From the NCBI GenBank assembly GCA_024227975.1, contig JAAETV010000396.1, positions 1 to 21,404 of the forward strand: a DNA stretch of 21,404 bases. Direction: 5' to 3'. Positions 1 to 7,461 of this stretch are shown one piece after another; position 1 is the stretch's first letter; the number at the start of each line of letters is the position of its first letter. The notes beneath the pieces were generated by a model. That model saw only the letters and a program-made list of their open reading frames with translations. It was not told the DNA's origin and made no database searches. The stretch is from Actinomycetes bacterium. GTDB taxonomy: Bacteria > Actinomycetota > Acidimicrobiia > Acidimicrobiales > SZUA-35. Made by a program: the position numbers and the translations under genes.

Positions 1-164
1 AGTCCTTGCCTTTCAGCTTCCGTGTTGAGGCCGGTTTTCCAGTGCTGGGTGACATGGGACCCGGGGAGGGCCGGGTACCGGCCATGAACGGTGCGGCGCA
101 CTTCCAGAAGATGATCGATCGCCGAAGTGGAGCAACATCCAGCGTCGACCAGCGGCAACAGTGA
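1..164 (+). CDS. C-terminal tail of an unrecognised protein (5' end outside window)
   Basis: A reading frame is open from the window edge (first full codon at base 3) to a TGA at 162-164. It encodes about 53 residues ending ...IDRRSGATSSVDQRQQ. No family was recognised. The case for a real gene is its junction: the last base of its TGA is the first base of the ATG of the DUF1330 gene (TGATG, 162-166), a common sign of translational coupling, and most of its third codon positions are G or C. It could still be a chance open frame, since only the tail is visible. The function cannot be stated from this fragment. Confidence 0.5.
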   Translation, partial: SLPFSFRVEAGFPVLGDMGPGEGRVPAMNGAAHFQKMIDRRSGATSSVDQRQQ

Positions 165-472
165 TGGCCGGCTACTTCGTCCTTCACACCAGGTGGCACA
201 CCCTCGATCGCCTGGACGAGTACCAGCGAGGAGCTCAGACCTCGCTGGCCGAGTACGGCGCCAAGTCACTGGTGTACGACGTGCGACCCGAAGTGGTTGA
301 GGGCGAGTCAAACCTGGCGGCGACCGTCATCCTCGAGTTCGCAGACCTCGAGACGGCCAAGGCCTGGTACAACTCGCCCGGATACCAGGCCGTACTCGGG
401 ATCCGCCTCCAGGCATCGGAAGGAATCGGTCGCTTCGTCACCAACGATGACGTCCGAACCAGCGAGGCCTAG
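164..472 (+). CDS. DUF1330 family protein
   Basis: A small protein of 102 residues. The opening AGYFVLHTRWHTLDRLDEY, the central VVEGES, and the segment FADLETAKAWYNSPGYQAV are the usual landmarks of DUF1330, a family with the dimeric alpha+beta barrel (ferredoxin-like) fold and no settled biochemical role. The length matches the family. The ATG at 164 is preferred over the GTG at 161 because it forms a TGATG junction with the upstream frame; a clear Shine-Dalgarno sequence is lacking, as expected for a coupled gene. It probably shares a transcript with the partial gene before it. Family assignment is from motif memory; no substrate can be inferred. Confidence 0.85.
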   Translation: MAGYFVLHTRWHTLDRLDEYQRGAQTSLAEYGAKSLVYDVRPEVVEGESNLAATVILEFADLETAKAWYNSPGYQAVLGIRLQASEGIGRFVTNDDVRTSEA

Positions 473-776
473 CCCAAGACGTCCAATCCATTGCGGCTTC
501 TCGAAATGAAGGGCACCGGGTCAAGACGTTGTCTCGTGGGCGCCGAACTGGCTGAGTGTGACCGGGGTGCCAGGTTCAGGGGTGCTTGTGGCTCGTCGGC
601 CGTGTCTGTCCGAGGTGCTTCTACAATGATGTGGATACCGTCCGGAGGTGGGCGGTCGCAAGGACGAACACAACCCGACCTAGGCCAAACACGGAACGGA
701 CAGTGTTCGAACCCACACCGGGCGCAGCCGGGACACAGAACGGACCAGACCAATCAGGAAGCGACTCCCAAAGAGC
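473..776. other. Intergenic stretch without a convincing gene
   Basis: About 300 bases between the DUF1330 gene and the ParA-like gene. A TACAAT at 622-627 resembles a -10 box, but no matching -35 element lies 16-18 bases upstream. A short frame starting at TTG 586 or GTG 631 and ending at 786 overlaps the first bases of the ParA-like gene; it contains CPRC near its beginning but is otherwise rich in R, T, P and N and looks like no family I know. The ParA frame itself is open back to 684 but has no ATG, GTG or TTG there. No repeat or structural RNA was seen. Confidence 0.4.
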
Positions 777-1661
777 TTGGTCATAGCCACCGGCAAAGGC
801 GGGTGTGGCAAGACGACGTTGACCGCGAACCTGGCGACGCTCGCCGCGGCCCGGGGAGTCGACCGCGTGATCGCCGTCGATCTCGACCCACAAGCCAACC
901 TCGCAACCGCGCTTGGAATCAAGGACCATGACGGTGGCCTGTCGATGCTCTCCGCCGCGATGAGAGAGGACCGAGCGGCACCCAAGCTTCACGACACTGG
1001 GCGAGACAACCTCTGGTATGTCGCAGGGGGCTCGCAGCTGAAACGCCTGAGGTCTGTGGCCATGTTCAAAGGCGGTCCGTACACCCTGGCTGGGTGGATC
1101 CTGGACTCGCTCGAACCGCTCGCTGACGGCAGAACAATACTCTTCATCGACACACCCCAAGCGTCAGGTGACATCCTTGCCAGCGCTGGGTTGCTAGCTG
1201 GCGAGTCCTTGCTGATTCCAACGAGGCTGGACGGTTTCAGCCTTGCTGGAGTGTCCACGGTGGTCGAGGAGCTTCTGGATCTGCACGATGGCGGCGGAGG
1301 GGAGTGGGCGATGACCAACATCCTTGGCGTGGTGTTGTTCGCGGTGAACCGTCGGGCGTCAGCGATCGAACGCCGCACCCGCGAGATCCTCCAACACGAG
1401 TTGGCGGCGTCACGGGTCCGGTTGCTTGACGCGTCCGTTATGGCCACGGACAAGGCTCAGATCGATGCGATCATGGCCGGCATCTCGGCGGCCGAGTACG
1501 CGCTGATTGCGAAGACCACCGCATTGCCGCCATGGTACGAGACGCTCGGTACCACCCCGGACGACCGGCTGAGCTTCGCCAACAACGCGGACTCGCTCGC
1601 GGCTGACTACGAGGCGATTGCGGTGGAAGTCGACAAAGCTCTGGCCGAGGACCTTGGCTGA
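777..1661 (+). CDS. ParA/MinD-type P-loop ATPase
   Basis: A 294-residue SIMIBI-class ATPase. The deviant Walker A is at residues 6-14 (GKGGCGKTT, signature lysine K7), Walker A' at 35-39 (DLDPQ), and the Walker B region around D125 (LFIDTP). Such proteins dimerise on ATP and position DNA, proteins or cell structures. No ParB, MinC/E or partner gene lies next to it, so the cargo is unknown; chromosome parA is normally beside parB, which argues against that role. The TTG at 777, with AGGAAG at 756-761 upstream, is the only standard start in this frame after the stop at 681. It places residue 1 almost on the first beta strand, so the true N-terminus may be longer and start unusually, or be damaged. 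Confidence 0.82.
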   Translation: MVIATGKGGCGKTTLTANLATLAAARGVDRVIAVDLDPQANLATALGIKDHDGGLSMLSAAMREDRAAPKLHDTGRDNLWYVAGGSQLKRLRSVAMFKGGPYTLAGWILDSLEPLADGRTILFIDTPQASGDILASAGLLAGESLLIPTRLDGFSLAGVSTVVEELLDLHDGGGGEWAMTNILGVVLFAVNRRASAIERRTREILQHELAASRVRLLDASVMATDKAQIDAIMAGISAAEYALIAKTTALPPWYETLGTTPDDRLSFANNADSLAADYEAIAVEVDKALAEDLG

Positions 1662-1694
1662 GCGACAGGCAGCGGGACCAGTTGGCGGCTCCAG

Positions 1695-2327
1695 CTACAC
1701 CCGGTCGATGAGCAGATCCAGTACAGAGCCGGCTATGGCTTCCAGCTCTTGGCGGGAATTGCTTTCGTTGCCGAGGACTGATGAGTTCAGATAGGTCCCA
1801 CTCTCGGTGCAGATCTCGATCTTGACGGTCCCCACGCTCGAGATCACCGAACCCTGACCGCCAAAGCCTTCGGCCGACACGACCTCCTCACCAGGAAATA
1901 TGGGGTCGGTCTGGAGCATCTCGATCACGCACTCGTCTCCCGGGAGAGCGACTGCGCCCGTGTGAACCACGAGACCGGTGTCGGCCCCTGCAGCCGGCAC
2001 ATAGAAGCAGTCGGTGTCGAAAGTCTCATCGGCCACGACGTCGGTGCCTACGAGGTCGCCGATCTCGGCTTCGGTGATGAGGGTGCACGGCTCGAGCCCC
2101 CCGAACTCGCCAAGATCTATCGGCGAATCTGAGTCACCGCCGCTTGATGTGTCGTCGGGCGTCGTGGTCGTGTCGGTGTCAGCAGTCGTGTCGGCGTCAG
2201 CGTCGGGTGCAGCGGTCGTGTCGGTGTCGTCGCTACCACAGCTGACAACCACGAGGGCCAACAGTATGCCCACTGCGAAGATCGTGACCCTCGTGAAGGA
2301 TTGGTCAAGGGGCCGGCTGGGTTGCAT
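1695..2327 (-). CDS. Lipoprotein with DUF3558-like C-terminal domain
   Basis: 210 residues. A signal peptide (R13 followed by a hydrophobic stretch 14-28) ends in a lipobox VVVSC with the acylated cysteine at 30. Residues 31-66 form a low-complexity linker of D, T, A and S. The folded part starts near residue 75 with LEPCTLITEAEIGDLVG, which resembles the opening of the DUF3558 family of actinobacterial lipoproteins. It has four cysteines that could form two disulfides. It is expected on the outer face of the cytoplasmic membrane; its ligand is unknown. It is divergent from the HD-GYP gene and shares a control region with it. A -10 box 6 bases before the ATG suggests a leaderless message. Confidence 0.72.
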   Translation of the reverse strand: MQPSRPLDQSFTRVTIFAVGILLALVVVSCGSDDTDTTAAPDADADTTADTDTTTTPDDTSSGGDSDSPIDLGEFGGLEPCTLITEAEIGDLVGTDVVADETFDTDCFYVPAAGADTGLVVHTGAVALPGDECVIEMLQTDPIFPGEEVVSAEGFGGQGSVISSVGTVKIEICTESGTYLNSSVLGNESNSRQELEAIAGSVLDLLIDRV

Positions 2328-2333
2328 AGCAAG

Positions 2334-2339
2334 AACGTA
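2334..2339 (-). promoter_or_regulatory. -10 box of the lipoprotein gene (leaderless)
   Basis: On the minus strand TACGTT lies 6 bases before the ATG at 2327. It fits TAnnnT, and transcription would begin at or next to the start codon. No recognisable -35 hexamer is present 16-18 bases further up; that position is occupied by the inverted repeat at 2348-2369. Confidence 0.45.
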
Positions 2340-2347
2340 GCGAATTC

Positions 2348-2369
2348 AGGTGAGAAAGTGCTCTCACCT
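2348..2369. promoter_or_regulatory. 22-bp inverted repeat, candidate operator
   Basis: AGGTGAGA (2348-2355) and TCTCACCT (2362-2369) are perfect inverted copies separated by 6 bases. The element lies 21-42 bases before the lipoprotein start codon, over the place where a -35 box should be. This is typical of a dimeric regulator site. If the segment were transcribed it would instead form an 8-bp hairpin with a 6-base loop, but with the proposed leaderless start it is not part of the lipoprotein message. The regulator is unknown. Confidence 0.5.
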
Positions 2370-2401
2370 TCGAGGTCGCTACACGATCAACTCAGGCACG
2401 A

Positions 2402-2550
2402 GGCCGTAACTCCCCTATCGGCACACCTCCTTGGTTGGAGACGAGGAGACAGAGGCTCATGGGAAAGCCAGGGAGATCAGCCCTCTGCCCTGGGTGCATG
2501 TTGAGGGAGTGACCTAGGTCCTCCCTGCTCATGGTCCCAGCGTTACGGCC
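2402..2550 (+). ncRNA. Candidate structured 5' leader RNA of the HD-GYP gene
   Basis: GGCCGTAAC (2402-2410) is perfectly complementary to GTTACGGCC (2542-2550), a 9-bp stem that closes about 130 bases. Inside are a hairpin with 8 pairs and one bulge (2450-2457 with 2479-2487) and a long hairpin: 2490-2494 with 2536-2540, 2497-2500 with 2530-2533, 2504-2509 with 2521-2526, and 2511-2513 with 2518-2520, capped by CUAG. CCAGGG (2468-2473), in the loop of the first hairpin, can also pair with CCCTGG (2488-2493). That would form a pseudoknot that competes with the base of the long hairpin. The closing stem ends 12 bases before the ATG at 2563. I recognise no known riboswitch class: the conserved cores of GEMM (c-di-GMP) and ydaO (c-di-AMP) are not visible. 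The transcript start is not known. Confidence 0.4.
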
Positions 2551-2562
2551 GATCCAATCAAG

Positions 2563-5500
2563 ATGATCCGTAATGGCCCGACAAGAGGTGCAGAGCGCCT
2601 TGATGGATCAGCACAGCGTTGGGAATCACATCCGTGGCGGGCCAGGCTCCTGCGAACCTCGATCCTCATCATTCCGATCGTCTCGTCGGTGGCGGTGGGT
2701 TGGATGGCGGGGCAACTGGTGCCTCCCGAACGAATTGGGCTGAACCGGTGGGTCTGGATCGCCTTGCTCTTCGTCGTGACCAGCATCATGGCGACCGGAC
2801 TTCGTAAAGGGCTCCACCGGCTCGCTCCTCTCGCCACGCTCATGGAGCTGACGCTGGTGTTTCCCGACCAGGCCCCGTCCCGCAGCAAGACCGTGCTGCG
2901 GAAGTCGAGCTCCCGTACCATGCTGCGCCAAATAGAAGAAGCACGAGCCAATGGTGACAGCACGGGCGAGGTGATCCACGGTGCCTATCTCGTGCAGTTG
3001 CTCACCGAGGTCAACGCCCATGACCGGCTGACTCGAGGACACTCAGAACGGGTGCGGTCGTATGCCGAGATGCTCGGTGAGCAGCTTGGACTCGGCGAGG
3101 ACGACATGAACAAGCTGCGCTGGTCGGCATTGCTTCACGATGTCGGAAAACTCGACGTCCCAGCTGAGATCATCAACAAGAATGGCCGCCCGACTGATGA
3201 TGAGTGGGCGGTATTGACCGAGCACCCTTCGGCTGGTCGTAGCATGCTCGAACCCCTCAGCGATTGGCTTGGGGACTGGATCCATGCCGCCGATCAGCAT
3301 CACTGCCGGTGGGATGGCAACGGGTACCCGCTCGACCTTGCCGGCAACGACATCGCTCTGGCGGGGCGGATCGTGGCTGTAGCCGACGCCTACGACGTGA
3401 TGACCAGCGCCCGTAGCTATAAGAAGCCGCTTCCTGCTCAGGTCGCCAGGCGGGAGCTGACCGACTGTGCCGGCTCGCAGTTCGATCCGGCGATCGTGCG
3501 AGCCTTTCTGAACATCAGTTTGGGCCGATTGAGGGCCGTTGCCGGGCCCCTGGCCAGCCTGGCCAACGTCCTGAGTTTGCCCCAGGTCCGGATCCCGGTC
3601 ATTTCGACAGTGGGCAGTGTCAGCGGCCCGGCCCTGACGGCGATGGCCGCCGTTGGCATCGTCAGCCTCGGAGGCATGGAGCCCGAGCCTGTGCCTGAGG
3701 CCCTGGCCATGGAGGCGCCGCTTGTCGTCTACGACGCCGAGGTCGACGGCCTGGAGGACGAATCGGTCGAGATCACGCTGAGGGCTGAAGGAGGAACCGG
3801 AACGGTGAGCTTCCGGCTCTCCACTCCGGCCCACGGTGAGGTCACTCCTCCCGTCGCCGACGGGCTGAGGGACCAGGGCGACGGGTGGGAGCTGTCGGTG
3901 ACCTACACCCCGACCCCCGACTTCTACGGCTCCGACCAGTTCGTCTACGAAGCGTGCGATCTTGACATCGACATCGACATCGACAGCGGGTGCGAGTCGG
4001 CTGTCGTCCAGATCGCCGTTGACGGTGTGAATGATGCCCCACAGGCCAACGACGACTGGGCCACGGCCGAACCTGATCAGTCCGTCTCCTTGGATGTGCT
4101 GGCCAACGACATCGACGTCGACGGTGATCAATTGGAGATCGTCGAGGTCGGTGACCCTGGTCACGGCTTGGTCACCGTGGCCGAAGGCCGAGTCGTATAC
4201 CTGCCCGAGCAGGGGCACTCCGGCGCCGACACCATCGACTACACAATCGCCGACCCGAGCGGGGCGAGGTCGACGGCGACAGCTCACATCGAAGTCGGCC
4301 CACAGCCAGAGCTGCCACCACCAGATGTCAATGTCCCTCCGACGGCCGAGCCGGACCTAGCGTTCGTTGCCGAAGACACCGCGGTCGTCATCGACGTACT
4401 GGCCAACGACAGCGATGAGGACGGGGACTCGATCTCCATCGTCGGCATCGAGGCCGCGAGCCGAGGGACGGTGGTGATCGACAACGGTCAGGTTCGCTAC
4501 CAACCGGATACCAACACCAACGGCACAGACACATTCCTCTACCTCATCAGCGACGGGGTCAACCCGGCCGTTGCGGCCACGGCCACCGTAGTAGTGAGTC
4601 CGGTCAACGATGCTCCGATCGCCACTTCGCCGACGGCAGTCTCGATCGGGGAGACGGCGCCGATCGGCTCGGTCGTGTTGGCGATCGTCGCCTCGGACCC
4701 TGATGTCGATCCGCTGGCGTTCAGCCTGTCGGCCGGAGACCCGAGCAGTCGGTTCGCCGTCAACAGCGACGGCAAGGTCATGGTGGCAGCGCCGCTCGAC
4801 CACGAGACCACACCGAGCTTCAACCTGGAGATCGAAGTCTCCGACGGCTCGACTCTGGTGACCGTCACCCCGACCGTCATCGTCATCGACGTCAACGAAG
4901 CGCCGGTCGCCGTCAATGACACTGGGCCTGGCTTCACGACGAACGAGGACACACCCTTCACCACTGGATCGGTGCTCGCCAACGACTTCGATGTTGATGA
5001 CGTCGTCGATCCGGCGTCGATCACCGTCGCCAGCAACCCTGGACATGGTGCCCTAGTCGACAACGGTGACGGCACATTCGGCTACAACCCCGATCCGGGG
5101 TGGTCAGGAATCGACGCCTTCACCTACACGATTACCGACAGCCAGTCACTCGTGTCGAGCCAGGCCACGGTCGCGATCACCGTCAATGCCGTCAATGATG
5201 CCCCGAACGTGACCAACCCCGGACCCCAAGCTGGGGCCGAAGGGACGCCGTTGGTGCTACAGATCACCGCCGTCGACGACGAGCTCGACACCCTCACCTA
5301 TGGAGCCGTTGGTCTGCCGGCTGGCCTGATCATCAGCGGCACCGGTTTGATCAGCGGTACCCCCGATCCGGCGACTCAGGGCTCGCACTCGGTCGACATC
5401 ACCGTGACCGACGACGGACTGCCGTCGGCGTCGACGACGATCACGTTCTCGCTCGACCTCGCCTTTCACCAGGCCTCGTCCCAGGCTGGGGTCATCGTCG

Positions 5501-7458
5501 TGAACGAGGTGCTCTACAACACCGTGAGCGTCACCGCACCAGAGGAGTTCGTAGAGCTCCACAATCAATCTGGCTCTGCGATCGACCTGACCGGTTGGGT
5601 CCTCACCGACGCCAACCTCAAGGCGGACGGGGCCGAGGACCTGAGCTTCACCCTCCCAGCGACCGACCACTGGGGGTCACCATCGACGTTGGGTGCCGGC
5701 GAGTACGCCGTCGTCTGGGTTGTCTACGACGGTGTCAACCTCCCCCCACTGCTCAATGCTGGCGCTGGGCTCGAATACGTGGTCAACGTACCCGGGCTCA
5801 AGCTCGGCGGCAGCGGTGACGACCTATGGCTTCTCGACCCCGAGACCCGGCTCGTCGACTATGTCGCATACGGTGGCGGTGGTGAGGTGGGGACACCGCC
5901 CGAAGCCGGTCTCAGCCTGTGGGATGCCACCTTCCAAGCCAGCCTCCTCACCGCCAGTGCAGAGTCGATCCTCCTCACTCCCGACGGGGTCGACGGCAAT
6001 ACGAGCGGGTGCTGGGAACCCGCCGCCTCGAATGACGCCAACGGCCGCTGCCCGGGCGCGTTGGCGACGGTCGATTCCGACACGATGGGCTTGCTCGCAA
6101 CCAGCGTTGGGCTCCACAACAATGTCGCAGCCAACGCTGGCGGTACCTACGCCATCGCCGAGGGTGTTGCCGTCGGGCTCGATGGATCGAGCTCGACTGG
6201 TGCGACCACCTTCGCCTGGGATCTGGACAATGACGGGAGCTACGACGATGCCTCCGGGGTGAGTCCGTCGGTGCCGTGGGCGACACTGGTCTCCATCGGC
6301 GTCGACGACGATGGCGTGTACCCGGTCGGCCTGGAGGTCGACGGTGGTGTGGCCCGCGCCACCACCACGTTGACGATCAGTAATGTTGTGCCAACGCTCT
6401 CCACGACCGGTGCCGCCACTGTCAGCGACGGTGGGGTCTACACCCTGACGCTCGGGGATTCCGACCCCGGCGACGACACCATCACCAGCTGGACGATCAA
6501 CTGGGGCGACGGCACGATCGAGACGATTGCCGGCAATCCGACCTCGGTGACGCACACCTACACCGGCCAGGGCTTCACCTTCGACATCTTGGCCTCGGCC
6601 ACCGACGAAGACGGCACATACCTCCTGAACGAGCTGCTGGTCCCCAGCTTCACCGGGGATGAGGTGTTCCGCTTCGCCCCGACGACCGGGTCATTCCTGC
6701 AGCGCTTCGGGGTGGCCGACGACCCGATCGAGGCCTTGATCGGCCCTGACGGGCGGCTGTATGTCTCGGGTGACGTGTCGAACAACGTGATGCGCTACGA
6801 CGCCCAGACGGGGGCGTTCGTCGATGAGTTCGTGGCCGCCGCCAGTGGTGGACTCGACAGTGCCCAAGGATTGGCCTTCGGGGCGGACGGCCATCTCTAT
6901 GTTGGCGGCTGGGTCGGAGATCGCGTAATGCGTTACGACGGTACGAGCGGTGCCTTCATCGACGTATTCGCCAGTGGCACGATGAACGGGCCCTACGACG
7001 TCCTCTTCGGGCCGGATTCCAACCTGTACGTGACCAGCTACATCTCGGACGAGGTGATTCGTTTCGATGGGACGACTGGTGCCTTCATGGACGTGTTCGT
7101 CGCTGCTGGCAGTGGTGGACTCGATAGCCCGGAGCAGGCAGTCTTCGGGCCCGACGGCAACCTCTATGTAGCCAGCTACGACTCGGGCCAAATCATCCGC
7201 TTCGACGGGACGACTGGTGCCTTCATCGACGTGTTCGTCGCCACCGGCGGCGCAGGAGATCTCGACCAACCGAGCGGGTTGGCCTTCGGCCCCGACGGCC
7301 ATCTCTACGTCGCCGACTACATGGATGACGTCATCCTCCGTTTCGACGGGACGATCGGCACCTTCATCGACGAGTACGTTTCGCCCGGGGCCGGAGGCCT
7401 TACCGACCCGGCCCTGATCACCTTCCTGGCCGACCAGCAAGTCACCGTCACCCCGTGA
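2563..7458 (+). CDS. Membrane HD-GYP protein with giant repeat ectodomain
   Basis: 1631 residues. Transmembrane segments lie at about 32-52 and 62-80, with arginine- and lysine-rich flanks placing the next part in the cytoplasm. An HD-GYP domain follows with H160, H192/D193, H221, H246/H247 and D275, the expected metal ligands; the signature reads HHCRWDGNGYP. This family hydrolyses c-di-GMP. A third transmembrane stretch (about 344-371) should take the chain out. Outside are cadherin/Ig-like repeats (about 386-490, 495-583, 592-685, 782-881) with LANDxDxDGD calcium-type motifs, a cadherin-like unit (686-781), a putative-Ig unit (882-970), a lamin-tail-like domain (about 977-1110, tail to 1187), two PKD-like domains (1188-1360), and six NHL/SMP-30-like blades (1361-1631). 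There is no wall anchor or RTX secretion signal. The ATG at 2563 is the first start after the stop at 2515 and lacks a clear Shine-Dalgarno sequence. Activity and ligand are inferred. Confidence 0.88.
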   Translation: MIRNGPTRGAERLDGSAQRWESHPWRARLLRTSILIIPIVSSVAVGWMAGQLVPPERIGLNRWVWIALLFVVTSIMATGLRKGLHRLAPLATLMELTLVFPDQAPSRSKTVLRKSSSRTMLRQIEEARANGDSTGEVIHGAYLVQLLTEVNAHDRLTRGHSERVRSYAEMLGEQLGLGEDDMNKLRWSALLHDVGKLDVPAEIINKNGRPTDDEWAVLTEHPSAGRSMLEPLSDWLGDWIHAADQHHCRWDGNGYPLDLAGNDIALAGRIVAVADAYDVMTSARSYKKPLPAQVARRELTDCAGSQFDPAIVRAFLNISLGRLRAVAGPLASLANVLSLPQVRIPVISTVGSVSGPALTAMAAVGIVSLGGMEPEPVPEALAMEAPLVVYDAEVDGLEDESVEITLRAEGGTGTVSFRLSTPAHGEVTPPVADGLRDQGDGWELSVTYTPTPDFYGSDQFVYEACDLDIDIDIDSGCESAVVQIAVDGVNDAPQANDDWATAEPDQSVSLDVLANDIDVDGDQLEIVEVGDPGHGLVTVAEGRVVYLPEQGHSGADTIDYTIADPSGARSTATAHIEVGPQPELPPPDVNVPPTAEPDLAFVAEDTAVVIDVLANDSDEDGDSISIVGIEAASRGTVVIDNGQVRYQPDTNTNGTDTFLYLISDGVNPAVAATATVVVSPVNDAPIATSPTAVSIGETAPIGSVVLAIVASDPDVDPLAFSLSAGDPSSRFAVNSDGKVMVAAPLDHETTPSFNLEIEVSDGSTLVTVTPTVIVIDVNEAPVAVNDTGPGFTTNEDTPFTTGSVLANDFDVDDVVDPASITVASNPGHGALVDNGDGTFGYNPDPGWSGIDAFTYTITDSQSLVSSQATVAITVNAVNDAPNVTNPGPQAGAEGTPLVLQITAVDDELDTLTYGAVGLPAGLIISGTGLISGTPDPATQGSHSVDITVTDDGLPSASTTITFSLDLAFHQASSQAGVIVVNEVLYNTVSVTAPEEFVELHNQSGSAIDLTGWVLTDANLKADGAEDLSFTLPATDHWGSPSTLGAGEYAVVWVVYDGVNLPPLLNAGAGLEYVVNVPGLKLGGSGDDLWLLDPETRLVDYVAYGGGGEVGTPPEAGLSLWDATFQASLLTASAESILLTPDGVDGNTSGCWEPAASNDANGRCPGALATVDSDTMGLLATSVGLHNNVAANAGGTYAIAEGVAVGLDGSSSTGATTFAWDLDNDGSYDDASGVSPSVPWATLVSIGVDDDGVYPVGLEVDGGVARATTTLTISNVVPTLSTTGAATVSDGGVYTLTLGDSDPGDDTITSWTINWGDGTIETIAGNPTSVTHTYTGQGFTFDILASATDEDGTYLLNELLVPSFTGDEVFRFAPTTGSFLQRFGVADDPIEALIGPDGRLYVSGDVSNNVMRYDAQTGAFVDEFVAAASGGLDSAQGLAFGADGHLYVGGWVGDRVMRYDGTSGAFIDVFASGTMNGPYDVLFGPDSNLYVTSYISDEVIRFDGTTGAFMDVFVAAGSGGLDSPEQAVFGPDGNLYVASYDSGQIIRFDGTTGAFIDVFVATGGAGDLDQPSGLAFGPDGHLYVADYMDDVILRFDGTIGTFIDEYVSPGAGGLTDPALITFLADQQVTVTP
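3964..3987 (+). repeat. Hexanucleotide repeat GACATC in the HD-GYP gene
   Basis: Three copies of GACATC (3964-3981) followed by GACAGC encode Asp-Ile-Asp-Ile-Asp-Ile-Asp-Ser in the first ectodomain repeat. Gain or loss of units would stay in frame and would change the length of a surface loop. Confidence 0.6.
7057..7241 (+). repeat. Near-identical DNA repeats encoding two propeller blades
   Basis: Bases 7057-7103 and 7195-7241 match at 43 of 47 positions by my alignment. They are 138 bp apart, which is 46 codons, one blade. Less similar copies occur near 6926 and 7336. The protein consensus is [VI][IM]R[FY]DGTTGAFIDVFV followed later by FGPDGNLYV. Confidence 0.75.
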
Positions 7459-7461
7459 CTC

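Noticed and set aside
700..722. GTTCGAAC at 705-712 resembling a tRNA T-loop
   Set aside because: The flanking bases do not form a T-stem (only the closing G-C pairs), and no anticodon arm or acceptor stem is found.
586..786. Short plus-strand frame with CPRC overlapping the ParA start
   Set aside because: No family resemblance, weak starts and biased composition; kept only as a note on the intergenic stretch.
2402..2550. Assigning the leader to a known riboswitch (GEMM c-di-GMP, ydaO c-di-AMP, cobalamin)
   Set aside because: None of the conserved core segments of these classes could be found in the sequence.
3043..4287. 414-codon open frame on the minus strand
   Set aside because: It lies wholly inside the HD-GYP gene, whose motifs are unmistakable; long antisense frames are expected in GC-rich coding DNA. 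Its product has no recognisable domain.
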